From Fusarium oxysporum f. sp. lycopersici 4287 (Eukaryota; Ascomycota; Sordariomycetes; Hypocreales; Nectriaceae): DNA of 64,000 nt. The DNA lies in assembly GCF_000149955.1 (NCBI RefSeq), contig NC_030998.1, positions 248,001 through 312,000 on the forward strand. The letters are read 5' to 3'. A program made the translations under genes and the position numbers. The notes under the pieces are model-generated. The model saw nothing but the letters and a program-made list of their open reading frames with translations. It did not search any database and was not told the origin of the DNA. How positions within the stretch are numbered: position 1 is the first letter of the stretch; each line of letters opens with the position of its first letter. This document shows positions 31,887-42,246 of the stretch, piece by piece.

Positions 31887-34367
31887 TCACGCAACCTGGC
31901 TGACCAACTTATCAAACTCATCATCTGTATGCTCCTGAAACGTCCTAAACTTCTCATCCAACAAGGTCTCACCATTTCTAAACCTCTGCATCGTCAGCTT
32001 CTTCCCAGACAATCTCTTCGCCTCAAACAGATCCTCAACATCGACTAGCTCCGGCACAACCGTCGTGCGGAACTCATACGGCACTCCACTGTTCTTTATA
32101 AGGTCAATGCTAGCTTCAAGAAGCTTCGGCTTGACCTTGCGACCTGTAACGCGCTTGTAATTCTCCAAAGCACATTTGATGTCCATCGCAGCAAAGTCAA
32201 CGAGATTTTCGGAAAAGACTTGCTTGAGAATGTCGGGGGATGTGCCGTTTGAGTCGAGCTTGACGCTGATGCCTGCGGATTTGAGGATTCTGAGGAAGGG
32301 GAGGAGGCCTTTGTGGATTGTCGGTTCACCGCCTGAAACAACGAGTGACTTGTGAGACGTTGATGTAATGTGACGGAAGATGTCAACAATGGTAACATCG
32401 TCACACTCTCCCTGGACTAACGGGCCATTGTGACACCAAGGGCAGGCGAGGTTGCAGCGGGAGGTGAACATGATGGAAGCCTGCATCTTGCCTGGGTAGT
32501 CACTCAGAGTACTCTTGATGTAGCCAGCCACGGGGAGATCTTGAATCGCAGCGACTTGCTTCTCCAAGTCTTGAAGCTCATTGTCATCATTCACGCCCTC
32601 CAGCCCCGTCTCATACTTGTACACCTTTCGTTGGACAAACTCCTTCGACTTGCCCCGATTCCAATCCCTCGTGGGTCGGAAGTACCCGACGATACGTGAG
32701 TAAACGAGCGTCGAGTCCCCGCATGCTGTGCACTCTGGTTGCTCACCCGCTCTGTATCCGTGTGTCGGACAAATACTGAACGTTGGAGTTAGTGTGATGT
32801 ACGGAATGCGAAAGCGCGCAGTGAGAGTCTTGATCAAGTCTCTAGCCAACTTCCAACTCGGCAACTGTTCACCGAGAAAGGCATGAAAGACAGTACCACC
32901 AGTGTAAGAACACTGAAGTGCCTCCTGATGACCCATAGCCTCAAAGAGATCCTCCGTCGTGTCGACGGGGAGCATCGTGGAGTTAGTGTAGTAAGTAGGA
33001 ATCTCCTTATCAGGGAAGAGTTCCTTGTCTCGCTTGGCAAACTTGTAGCATGTGCTCTCTGCCGGACTAGCTTCGAGATTGTACAGGTTACCTGTTTCTC
33101 TCTGGAACTCTTGGAGTTGGTCTTTGATTAACTCAAGAACTTCAAGGGCAAAGTCTTTTCGCTCGCCGATACCTTGGCCGAGAAGATCCACGAGTGCTTC
33201 ATTCATCCCGTTGACTCCAATCGTGCTGAAGTGATTGGTCCAGTATGAACCCGTGCGATGCTTGGTAGCTGACAGGTAGTGAGCAGCATAGGGATAAAGC
33301 GTCGAATTCTCGTCCACAAGCTTCCGCTTAATCTCCAAAGAGTCCTTGGCCACTCTTAACGTGCTGGTCAACTCTGCCATGAACGTCTCCTTCGAACCAT
33401 TAGAACGGTATGCCAGATTGGGCAGATTAATCGTGACAACTCCAACGGAGCCAGTCAATGGACTTGCGCCATACTGGCCTCCAACTCTGCAGTGAAGTTT
33501 ACTGAGATCAAGCCTCAATCGACAACACATGGACCGAAAGTCCTCAGGATCGAGATCACTGTTGATGAAGTTGGCAAAGTATGGAACACCATACTTGGCC
33601 GTCATCTCCCAAATAGACTGCCACCGAGGAGATTCCCAATCAATCCCATCAGAAACGTTATAAGTCGGGATGGGGAAAGAAAAGATATTGCCGTTTCCAT
33701 CGCCTTGCATCATGACTTCAGCAAATGCCTTGTTGAGTAAATCCATCTCTTCCTGGAAGTCACTGTATACCCAATCGGTTCGTAACTCGCCGCCAATGAT
33801 AACGCATTGATCGCCCAATCGTTTCGGACAGATCAGATCGAGCGAGAGATTTGTGAATGGAGCTTGGAAACCGCTTCGGGTCGGGACGTTGAGGGAGTAA
33901 ACGAAACTTTGGACATATTTGAAGACATCGGTGTAAGACAGGTTATCGCTGCGGATGAATGGTGCAAGGTACGTGTCAAAGCTAGACAAGGCCTGAGCAC
34001 CAGCGAGTTCACCTTGTAGCGTAAACAGAAAATTGACGATCTGATTGAGCGCGGTGTTGAGATGTTTAGCAGGCCGGCATTGAATCTTATTCTCAACGCC
34101 ACCAAAACCTTGGAGGAGAATATCTTCAATGCTCCAGCCAGAGCAATACGCGCTTAGAAAGCCGAGATCATGGATGTGGAAGCGATTGTCGTGGTCATAT
34201 TGTCGGATTTCTTCGGTGTAGATCTTTTCGAGCCAGTATTGAGAGATGATTTGGTTGGAGACGTATTGCATGAGACCTTGGTGGGAGTAGGTTGAGTTGG
34301 CGTTTTCTGCGGTCTTCCATGTTCCTTTGGCGAGATACTCGTCTACAAGGCCAATGTTGGAAGACAT
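31887..34367 (-). CDS. Fused anaerobic (class III) ribonucleotide reductase and radical-SAM activase
   Basis: One intron-free frame of 826 aa from ATG 34367. Residues ~1-590 are an NrdD-like reductase: FHIHDLGFLSAYC, SMCCRLRLDL with active-site-type Cys, the GSVGVVTINLP core, the zinc site CPTHGY...CTACG near 535 and the glycyl-radical loop RIVGYFRPTRDWNRGKS near 562. The ATP-cone usual at the N-terminus of many NrdD proteins is absent. Residues ~615-826 are an NrdG-like radical SAM activase with GYIKSTLSDYPGK, the 4Fe-4S motif CNLACPWC near 640, VVSGGEPT and AMDIK. Class III enzymes reduce ribonucleoside triphosphates without oxygen, normally with a separate activase. All recognised key motifs are intact. 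The gene type is typical of anaerobic bacteria and archaea, so horizontal acquisition is likely (inference). Confidence 0.92.
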   Translation of the reverse strand: MSSNIGLVDEYLAKGTWKTAENANSTYSHQGLMQYVSNQIISQYWLEKIYTEEIRQYDHDNRFHIHDLGFLSAYCSGWSIEDILLQGFGGVENKIQCRPAKHLNTALNQIVNFLFTLQGELAGAQALSSFDTYLAPFIRSDNLSYTDVFKYVQSFVYSLNVPTRSGFQAPFTNLSLDLICPKRLGDQCVIIGGELRTDWVYSDFQEEMDLLNKAFAEVMMQGDGNGNIFSFPIPTYNVSDGIDWESPRWQSIWEMTAKYGVPYFANFINSDLDPEDFRSMCCRLRLDLSKLHCRVGGQYGASPLTGSVGVVTINLPNLAYRSNGSKETFMAELTSTLRVAKDSLEIKRKLVDENSTLYPYAAHYLSATKHRTGSYWTNHFSTIGVNGMNEALVDLLGQGIGERKDFALEVLELIKDQLQEFQRETGNLYNLEASPAESTCYKFAKRDKELFPDKEIPTYYTNSTMLPVDTTEDLFEAMGHQEALQCSYTGGTVFHAFLGEQLPSWKLARDLIKTLTARFRIPYITLTPTFSICPTHGYRAGEQPECTACGDSTLVYSRIVGYFRPTRDWNRGKSKEFVQRKVYKYETGLEGVNDDNELQDLEKQVAAIQDLPVAGYIKSTLSDYPGKMQASIMFTSRCNLACPWCHNGPLVQGECDDVTIVDIFRHITSTSHKSLVVSGGEPTIHKGLLPFLRILKSAGISVKLDSNGTSPDILKQVFSENLVDFAAMDIKCALENYKRVTGRKVKPKLLEASIDLIKNSGVPYEFRTTVVPELVDVEDLFEAKRLSGKKLTMQRFRNGETLLDEKFRTFQEHTDDEFDKLVSQVA

Positions 34368-35173
34368 GGTTGAAGTCTGGGATGTAATCGAGCAATTAGA
34401 GGTGCAGTTGGTGCATAAAACTGTATGCGATCTTGACGCGATATGCAAGATCGACCTGTAAACTGTTCTCGCGGTTCAATCATTATTTAATACTCTACAT
34501 TGTTTACATTCAACGCGTCTCTATATCGCGTCTTTGCCATCAAACCACCGTCATATCACCGAAGACTGGTGTGACTCTGACGAAACCTCAGAGAATGGCC
34601 ACACTTTTTGCCCCAAAAGCTCTGGCCATGTTTCCAGAAACACGGTCCTCACGCGTTGATTAGTAGAACAGGTCGAATGATGGTACCACGAGTCGAACGC
34701 GGTAACTCGTGACTTGGCGTGAAATGGGCCGACGCAACAGCCAATTGTGGTCCAATGAGTCAATGGCTGGAATTGGAGCTGCGTGACTTGGTTTTGAAGG
34801 GAGCGCGTTGACGCGTTGGCACTGCTTATCGTTATCGGATATCTCTTATCTTATCAGTCGATCAGGATCTTCACCTCTACCCTGAACAGTATGAAACTTG
34901 ACTGTATTTGGGACAGTTTAAGCCTCTCTTCCTATTTGTAAGAAGAATTTTAACATTAACGTTATGTAAAGCATGCAATTGCCGTAGTCTTACGGAAGTG
35001 TCATTACTGACTAATAGCGTCTGATATATCCGAGCCGTGTCGGTTATATCATGACTTCATCACCAGAACAACTCAGTTATTTAAAAAGATATCAAACCCG
35101 TTTGCTGTAACCAAATCGACACTCTCAGTTATACTCTAGACCCAAAGACAGACTCTAACAGTTATTGAACAAC
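34368..35173. other. Intergenic region upstream of the ribonucleotide reductase and hydrolase
   Basis: Divergent upstream region of about 0.8 kb holding both promoters. No ORF with a recognisable domain. Confidence 0.6.
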
Positions 35174-36007
35174 ATGTCATTTGTATCCACCACCAAGCGT
35201 ATCCAGCTCCAAGATGACGTTCACCTTCACGTCGAGCAATCATTTCCCCAGGTGCAATCTCAAGACTATCCAACCATTGTCTTTCTTCATTTCTGGGGAG
35301 GATCCTCCAGGACCTGGTCACCCGTCAATCACCTAATTGCACATACCTTTCCAACTGCCCGGATTGACTTTCGCGGATGGGGTAGCTCTACTGGTCCCGC
35401 AGACGAGACCGAATATTCCATTCTCAGACTTGCACAGGATGTCGAAAACGTCATCACGCGACTGAACCTTCAGAAATACATCATCGTCGGACACTCTATG
35501 GGCGCCAAGGTCGCTCAAGCCATCGCTGGACGAAATCTTGTTAACGGCCTTGCAGGTCTCGTCCTGCTCTGTCCAGCGCCGCCAACGCCTTTAATGCTGC
35601 CCAAGGAGATGCGAGATCAGCAAATCAGCGCCTACGATAACGCGCAGAACGCTGAGTTTGTTGTCCGGAATGTTCTTACCGCAAAGTCCTTGCCTGACGG
35701 TATCATCGAAAGAATCGTGGAGGATATGATAAAGGGCAGTCAATCTGCTACAGCGGCATGGCCACGATATGCCATGAATGAAAATATTCTGGAGCTGGCC
35801 AAGAAGATCTCGATACCAACGGTTGTTATTGCTGGAGGCAAGGATCAGGTCGAACCTGTGGCCCGTATCAAGGCAGAGGTCACTGGTAACATTCCCTTCG
35901 CCAAGTTCCTTGTCCTGGAAGAAGTTGGACATTTGGCCCTGCTAGAGGCGCCAGAGAAGGTTGCAGAGATCATAAGTGACTTTATATTAAGCAAATCTAG
36001 AATCTGA
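35174..36007 (+). CDS. Alpha/beta hydrolase
   Basis: Single exon, 277 aa from ATG 35174. The catalytic triad is visible: nucleophile in GHSMGAK (~residue 103), acid in AGGKDQVEP (~225) and base in VGHLALLE (~252). The oxyanion region HFWGGSSRTW lies near 40. There is no signal peptide, so it is probably cytosolic. The family includes esterases, lipases and C-C hydrolases, so the substrate is unknown. Confidence 0.9.
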   Translation: MSFVSTTKRIQLQDDVHLHVEQSFPQVQSQDYPTIVFLHFWGGSSRTWSPVNHLIAHTFPTARIDFRGWGSSTGPADETEYSILRLAQDVENVITRLNLQKYIIVGHSMGAKVAQAIAGRNLVNGLAGLVLLCPAPPTPLMLPKEMRDQQISAYDNAQNAEFVVRNVLTAKSLPDGIIERIVEDMIKGSQSATAAWPRYAMNENILELAKKISIPTVVIAGGKDQVEPVARIKAEVTGNIPFAKFLVLEEVGHLALLEAPEKVAEIISDFILSKSRI

Positions 36008-36608
36008 AGAACCGGGAACCTACGGATATCCCTCTCTGTTGTACTTAATTGACTAAGTTAAAGAAGAGCCGTTGGCCGCAGTTGTTGGTTGCAGATGATA
36101 TATACTTGAACAGTACCTTTCCAGGCCTGCCTTGAACCTTATTCACAGACGAAAGTTACAATAAAACACCTCGGATTGATAGAACATTTAACCCCCCGAT
36201 TTCGCAAAACACGAAGCCTAAGTTCTTGACAGTTATGCCCTGTGTTTATCTGATCTATGTAGCTCTTAAATAGGCGAGTCAAAGCCTTGGAACGGTTCGA
36301 GAGGCTGAGACTTGGAAGGGCCAACGCACAGATGTGATGACTGCCAACAAATTTGGGCGCAGCTGAAAAGACGACTGAGGGGTCCGATTGGCTGGCCGTG
36401 TGCTGTTGGACAATTAGCTCTATTTAGTGTGCAGATCTCAAGATCCCTTGCCTTAAATTGATGTTGATCATCTACAGTACACCTTGATGATAATCAATCC
36501 ACTGAGATTGTCCTTGAACCCCCGAGGTATAAGGTTCGAGCTTGCCCTGCGTGATATTTCCCAAAACATCTATCTCACGTCAATCTACACTTTCAAGAAC
36601 CTACAAAA
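36008..36608. other. Intergenic region
   Basis: 3' flank of the hydrolase and upstream region of the broken CipC-like gene. Nothing else is recognised. Confidence 0.5.
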
Positions 36609-37034
36609 TGTCTTTACTTCCTCCTCGCTCTTCCATAATACCCACCTAACCAATCTCACAGACGAAACTGCCCAATATGCGGCCTACAAGGAAGCTACCC
36701 AGCGTCCTCACGAAGTTGAGTGGACAAACCAAATCATCGGCGACGCTGCTGCCTATGCAGCACCCGAGGGTTATGAGCGGCACTGCGAGGATATGGGGAA
36801 GCACAACTCGGGCCTTCATAAAACGAAATCATTCCTGCTAATAGGTTAATAGGTGAGCCAGAGGATAAGAATTCTGCAAACACGCTTATTTATGGGTTTG
36901 TAAGCGCCTGGGTGTATCGAGAAATCGAGACTCGAGGGTTGGATTTTATTGATACCGGGGCTGCCAAGGAGATTTGTCGGAAAGCTGCGCAGACAGCTCT
37001 TGCTGAGAAGAATGGCTGGGAACTTGAGAACTGA
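36609..37034 (+). pseudogene. CipC-like gene broken by an 8-bp tandem duplication
   Basis: The frame from about 36661 encodes a CipC-type segment (TAQYAAYKEATQ, EVEWTNQIIGDAAAYAAPEGYE), and a second frame from 36855 to 37034 encodes the rest (FVSAWVYREIETRGLDFID, then KEICRKAAQTALAEKNGWE). Between them TAATAGGT occurs twice in tandem (36839-36846 and 36847-36854). The extra copy shifts the frame and creates stops immediately. Without it the two halves would be one continuous frame. The start is unclear: ATG 36609 is in another frame and would need a short first exon, as in the intact paralogue at 37707-38135. Confidence 0.7.
36839..36854 (+). repeat. 8-bp tandem duplication (TAATAGGT x2)
   Basis: Perfect tandem copy inside the CipC-like gene. 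Its length is not a multiple of three, so it shifts the frame. Confidence 0.9.
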
Positions 37035-37706
37035 AATCTGTCAGAGATTCAGTATAATTAAATATTGACCAGTATCTTTTTTTTGTCTCTATCCCGTGTT
37101 ATAATGAGCTGGATAGACTTCGATGTTCCGGCAGCCTGATGCGCGAAATAACACCATACAGCTTATAAGATTCAGTAGCACCCTAAGGCAAGTGTTAGGG
37201 GCTTACACTTTGCTCACTTGGCCAACAATGCTGCTTTGCAAGATATCAGATCCTTCCTTGTAGATATATCCAACCAGGCACCTAGGAAGAGGCTAGTTTA
37301 GAATATCTATCTACAGGGGACCCAATCTCGTTATTTGGTGCGGCGAGTTAGTCAGGGACCTTCCATCCGACTGATGGCACAATATCTCAATTGGTCGATA
37401 CCGTGTTGGTGTTATGTAGCATCGAGACTAGTAGTAGTTGAACGAGAGGGTGCTGGGCAAATCCAGTCCCACTATTGTACATGTGTTATATGACGTCAAA
37501 GGACTATGTATTAAATTATTATATATTCTAGTCAGTCTTAGTTGTGCAGCAAGCATGTAAATAGAGAAACTATAGATGCAGTTACTAATCCTAAAACAAA
37601 ACTAAGCATATATATCCCAAATCTCGCACGGCGACAGCGAACATTGGTCCATGTATAGTTCATCATTCATTATATTGATTTGCTAACAAGAAACTCTAGT
37701 ACAGAT
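37035..37706. other. Intergenic region between convergent CipC-like genes
   Basis: AT-rich, with no recognisable gene or RNA. Confidence 0.6.
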
Positions 37707-38135
37707 CTAGTACTGCTCCTCAAGCTCCCTGTGCGCCTTGCGTTCACCATGACGCTTAGCCTCCTCCCTATCGAAGAAGTCAAGACCCTTGGTCTCAAAC
37801 TCTCTGTCAACAAAAGCACCAACAGCTCCGGCAATGAACTCCTTGGCCTGTGCGTGGCTGTCGGGCTTGCCTGGTAAACTGTTAGTAACAAGTCTCAACG
37901 AGAAGGTGAGTTGAGCTTACCGTTTCTAGCTACATGCTCCTCGTATGCCTTGGCAGCTTCATAGGCAGCAGCACCGCCGATGATCTCGTGGGAGAGCTTG
38001 GCGTGATGCTCCCTGTTCTCAGAGTTTTGATTGTACTCGTTGAAGTTCTCAACGACCTCGGTGTTGTCTAACAAGTCGATTAGTAAGGATCTAAAAATCT
38101 ACTGCTCAGGAGAACTTACTATCGAACCAACCCAT
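37707..38135 (-). CDS. CipC-like antibiotic/stress-response protein
   Basis: Three exons: a 16-nt first exon (38120-38135, MGWFD), then 37921-38067 and 37707-37870. They keep frame and give about 108 aa. The family pattern is clear: HAKLSHEIIGGAAAYEAAKAYEEH, HAQAKEFIAGAVGAFVDREFE, KGLDFFDREEAKRHGE. CipC proteins are small fungal proteins first noted as induced by concanamycin and abundant under stress and in hyphae. Their biochemical role is unknown. A TATA box lies upstream, and a broken paralogue faces it across about 0.7 kb. Confidence 0.9.
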
Positions 38136-39149
38136 TGTGAGTAATGTATTTGATGTAGTGAATAAGTGATAAAAATGTAGGATGTTTGAATAAGGATTGA
38201 TGCACACAGAAAAGCTCAAACTTTATACCTTGAGGGGTCCAGGGGTCTTCTACCTAGACCACGACACTCTACTCTATTCTAAACTTGGAAACAAGCCGCA
38301 TTGCACAAGCTGCTTCTAGCAAGTTTCAAGCCATGACGGTGTGCGAGCCAGTAGTGGCTGATGTCAAGCTCATCGGATCTCACGGCTCATAACACAAGGG
38401 CCACTTCGGCAATCGATGCCGTGCAAGCTCGGATAAGCGGCGCGCTTGAACTCCACTGGAGGACGTAATCATCAATCAACGCAATTATGGGCTGTGAAAG
38501 ATGGGGGGTTTCAGCTGGCATTGACGAGGGAACTGGAGATGCCGTCTTTGCCGGGAGTTTGAGGGGATTGCCACAGCTTGCTAATACCTCGTGGGGATGG
38601 CGTGGCGGGGGATAGCTGTGAAGTCATGGAATTATCGCGGGTTTACGAGATTCTGCATCCCTGGAGAAGAGGGGAGATGCATAGGGAGACCAAAATGAGA
38701 TTAAAGTGAAGTCGTCGCGATTAAAATGAGCAGGTATAAAGGCATATTTGCTTGAGTCCTGTCTAGACATTTCTATCATCCCAGCTACGGTGTGCTGGTG
38801 CGTCTTGTTGTTCTGGTACCCCGAGTGGGCTGTGCCTCACCGTGACGCGGGGACCCTCTCCCCGTCCCGTTCATAACGTCCAAGCGCCAGCGCGCCCAAT
38901 GTCCCGGTACACATTGGTCGTCATACCTGGATAGAATGACGGTGAAGCAAGCTGGGTCTGGTCTCCACGGCGTCCAGCTTCAATCCAGCCAGCTCTGTCG
39001 ATCTGGGCCCTTAACGCCGCAATGCTTCGGCATGATCTAAAATCGTCCCGAGTGATCTAATTGGCGTCCGGCTGTATCCGCGCGGGGTCCTCCAAGCTCA
39101 GGGGCCTCCAATGAATTTGAGTTTCTTACTGCATCATCCTAAGACATCT
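38136..39149. other. Intergenic region
   Basis: About 1 kb: promoter of the CipC-like gene and 3' flank of the nuclease-like pseudogene. No further feature recognised. Confidence 0.6.
38221..38227 (-). promoter_or_regulatory. TATA box of the CipC-like gene
   Basis: The minus strand reads TATAAAG about 86 bp upstream of the ATG at 38135. Confidence 0.45.
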
Positions 39150-40683
39150 TCATCCAGCTGGTCCATCGCGTAATTGAGCAGCTGTAGCAGCTCTTTGCGT
39201 GACGCGTCGTAGCCATGGCCAGTATGTAGTACCAATCCATTGGCGCAGTAATTGTAAAGATGCGACGATTTGGTAGATACCGAATATGTCGCCCGTTGAA
39301 CCGAGTGAGGTTTCTGACCAGATCACCTAGAACAATTAGCACAGCTCCGACAATGACGAGGGGTAAACTTACGATTCGAAAATCTTGACGACTCGCTGCG
39401 ATAAAGTTCCACGTATTTCCCTGCACGATCAGGCCAGGCAAAAAGCCCAGGTCATCAACCGAGGGTGCCTTCTCCCCATCTTGAACGGGTACAGAAGCGC
39501 CAGCATCAAGAAGAAGTTGGAGAAGCGTCAAATGCGCCGTCAAAAACGTCGCGACTTGAAGATTGGCAGTGTCCAAGCCTTCGCCGGGACGATTAGTCTC
39601 GATGGGAATGGCGATTGGACTGCTCAATAGCGATAGATCGTCGGTTGGGTTTATTGACAGACCTGGAAGATGCGCGCGAACAGCATCGACGGTGCTGGCG
39701 ATGTTTGTATCGTTGGGATCGTGGTGGGGATCGAGATAGACGCAAAAGTCCATCTTTTTATCGGGTGCGAAGCGGATGCGGTAGTCGGGGACGATAGACG
39801 CAGATGAACTGATCGCGAGATTAGAAGAGCCTGCAGCATATGGTGAAGTGAACTTACCAAGATTTCACATTGACAAGACGTTGAAAAGAACCCTTTGATC
39901 GGTTCCGAAGCGCCAAGCAGAGCAAAGGGAAGTGAACTTCATGATTCCACGCCGCTTCAGACCTCCCCATCCGGAGACAATCGCCCGCGCATTCAAGAAT
40001 ATACACCACGTCCTCAGGACTCGGTGTAAGCCCCAATTCGTTGCGACGCGCAGAGCAGCAGAATTCTTTATCCTCGTAAATAGCAGCCATGTCAGGATGC
40101 AACGCCCTCGCAGCTGTTTCGTCCTGTATACTCTCCAGCCCGTTCTCCAAGAATACCTCTTCCACGGCTCAATTGGAGTAGTTTCGTTCGCATATCGACT
40201 AAACTTGGGGGAAGACCGGGACGGATCAGACATGGCCCGCGTTTCGACGCCGTGGGAGGATAGAGCCATGGCTGCTAATTGCTTTCGAGGCGATGAAGCA
40301 CCAGATCGACCGCTCGCTGAGGACATTGACGATGTATCGCTGAGGAGCTGGACACTACGTAAAGGCCTGTGCGTCTTTTCTTGTTCGCCTTCATCGTCGA
40401 ATTGTGCATCGTTTGGACTCGGGCTGGGCACTGCGCCTTTGGTAGTCTTTCGTTTCTTTTTGGTGCCATTTGCGCAGCTGCTTTGGAGGATGTTGGAGAG
40501 TTTGGAGGTGGTGTTGGGTGTTTAAACGTATTCGCAGGAGGTTGAGCTGGTTGAACTGTAGCTGCGCTGTCGCTTTCGATTCTTTGATTGTGTTGCTTTT
40601 GGTGGTTTCGCTTGGTCGATCTCGTGGGGAGGGTGTGCGGTATCGTCGACCTGGCGCAGCCACGAGAGGATGTCAACAGGCAT
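39150..40683 (-). pseudogene. PD-(D/E)XK nuclease-like protein, probably inactive
   Basis: The reading order matches a large Fusarium family with a C-terminal PD-(D/E)XK nuclease-like domain. It starts at ATG 40683 (MPVDILSWLRQVDD), then a low-complexity region with LLSDTSSMSSASGRSGASSP, EVFLENGLESIQDE, a segment ending at a normal intron, KKMDFCVYLDP, LPGLIVQG and FGIYQIVASLQLL to a stop at 39150. The frame is damaged by TAA at complement 40522-40524 and by a one-base shift near 40165-40180. The residue expected as the catalytic Lys of ExK is Asn (IETNRPGEG). The later introns still splice in frame. Family assignment rests on remembered sequence patterns. Function in the family is not established. 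Confidence 0.65.
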
Positions 40684-41205
40684 TTCTGAAGATTCATACG
40701 ATCATGGAGGAAGAGTGAAGCGCTGACTGCTTCTGCGTTGGCATTGTAATCTTCGTCGTCGATGTTGTAATGCTTGCATGCGTGGGGATCAATTGGGTGA
40801 CCCGAAATGGCAAGGTGCATGTTGACTAGACAGCAGCCACGTTTTGCACGGCCACAGCCACTAGCCACGGCTTACCCTGAAGCTGAACACCGAGATGCAG
40901 AAATGGTATTCAGCGCGAGTCTGTCGCCTGATCAAATTGATAGGTTGTAGAAAATGACTCATATAATACCGTGAAATGGTACGGACAAATGATTACTGCA
41001 GTTAGTTGCGGGTGGTTAGAGATGTCGTCGCTATTGGTGCGAATCGTAGTTGTCGCTTGCTGATGCGAAATACGACGAGCGCAAGAGCAACAACAGAGGG
41101 ATAGCATAAGGAATCACTCCTCAGAGTAACCTTATCTACGCCTCGGCCCATTGGAATGTCACACAGGGCCTAGTCATTATCCTGCAATTCAAGCATAAAA
41201 CAGCC
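40684..41205. other. Intergenic region
   Basis: Divergent upstream region of the nuclease-like pseudogene and the MGNASSK protein gene. Nothing specific recognised. Confidence 0.5.
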
Positions 41206-41871
41206 ATGGGTAACGCTTCATCGAAAGATTCAACGCTCACTCCCCATATCTCACAAGAGACAGCAGCCAAGGGCATCCCTCACAACCTCTCAGCCTCATT
41301 CACAAAGCGCGCATCGCTCACGCTTCAATGCATCTTGGCTGATCCAGCGTCTAAACGCGATTTTGCAATTCACGTCCCACCAAACGGGTCCTACGACGTC
41401 ATTATTTACGACGGTCCAGACGCAACAAGTCCCGTCCTCGCGGCCGCCAAAGGAAACCCAAAATGGAAGCATGACTTTCGCATTAATCTCCCTGGAATAT
41501 TAGAAGGCGACGATACGCGTGAGGAATTACTACGGTGTACAACTATAAATAAATTGAAGGAAGGATATTGGTTCGCCATGCAACTTGAGGGCCATCTGGA
41601 GCGATTTGAATGGCGTTTGACGCGTACGAAACAAGTTCAGGGACAAGAAGCATCAGGCTGGGGATGGAAATTGGTAAGAGTCGGATTGAAGATTGAGCCT
41701 CACGACGATGGAGAAGAAATCGTTGCTATTTTCAGAACTCACAAGTCGTTAGGACTGAAGAAGATTGGTGATTTGGCATTTACAGGAAGTGGAATCACTG
41801 CAGACTTCGGACGACAGTGGGAAATCATGGTGTTAACGACTTGGGCTTGCGTTTGGTCCCAGCATATCTAG
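41206..41871 (+). CDS. Conserved hypothetical protein with an N-myristoylation-type start
   Basis: Single exon, 221 aa. The N-terminus MGNASSK fits the N-myristoylation consensus (Gly2, Ser at position 6), suggesting membrane attachment in the cytosol. The body is beta-rich in pattern (LQCILADPASKRDFAIHV, GYWFAMQLEGHLERFEWRLTR, GWGWKLVRV) and somewhat recalls tubby/LURP-like folds, but I do not recognise a family with confidence. No membrane segment or signal peptide is seen. Confidence 0.7.
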   Translation: MGNASSKDSTLTPHISQETAAKGIPHNLSASFTKRASLTLQCILADPASKRDFAIHVPPNGSYDVIIYDGPDATSPVLAAAKGNPKWKHDFRINLPGILEGDDTREELLRCTTINKLKEGYWFAMQLEGHLERFEWRLTRTKQVQGQEASGWGWKLVRVGLKIEPHDDGEEIVAIFRTHKSLGLKKIGDLAFTGSGITADFGRQWEIMVLTTWACVWSQHI

Positions 41872-42246
41872 ACAATTATATGCAAATTATGCAAGTTATA
41901 CGACTATCGTGAGATTAGACGCGTAAAGTGATCTACGAAAGAATCGGGTACCTTACGATGGTTCCCACAACGCGTCGATCACAAAAAACCCCATGACGTC
42001 GTGACTTTTTCACACCTAAAATCTGCCACGTAAGCGCTCATACCGTCATAACGCCTCTCGTATATGAAAACTATCCTTTTCACAAGGCTAGAAGTCTCTC
42101 CAAAGTAAAACCCATTGCCATTAACCCGAACCGTCAATTGAGGCTGAGCTGGTTGTCGCCCCAACCGCCCAGCCCCCTAAAGTTTAGATCTACTGTAACA
42201 CTGCATGGAACCCTTGTCTCTTTCACTGCAACATTGAGGCCTCACT
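41872..42246. other. Intergenic region
   Basis: 3' flank of the preceding gene and promoter of the GH12-like gene. Confidence 0.5.

Noticed and set aside
34368..34448. N-terminal extension of the ribonucleotide reductase from a TTG codon
   Set aside because: Fungal nuclear genes start at ATG. The first ATG at 34367 fits the family start.
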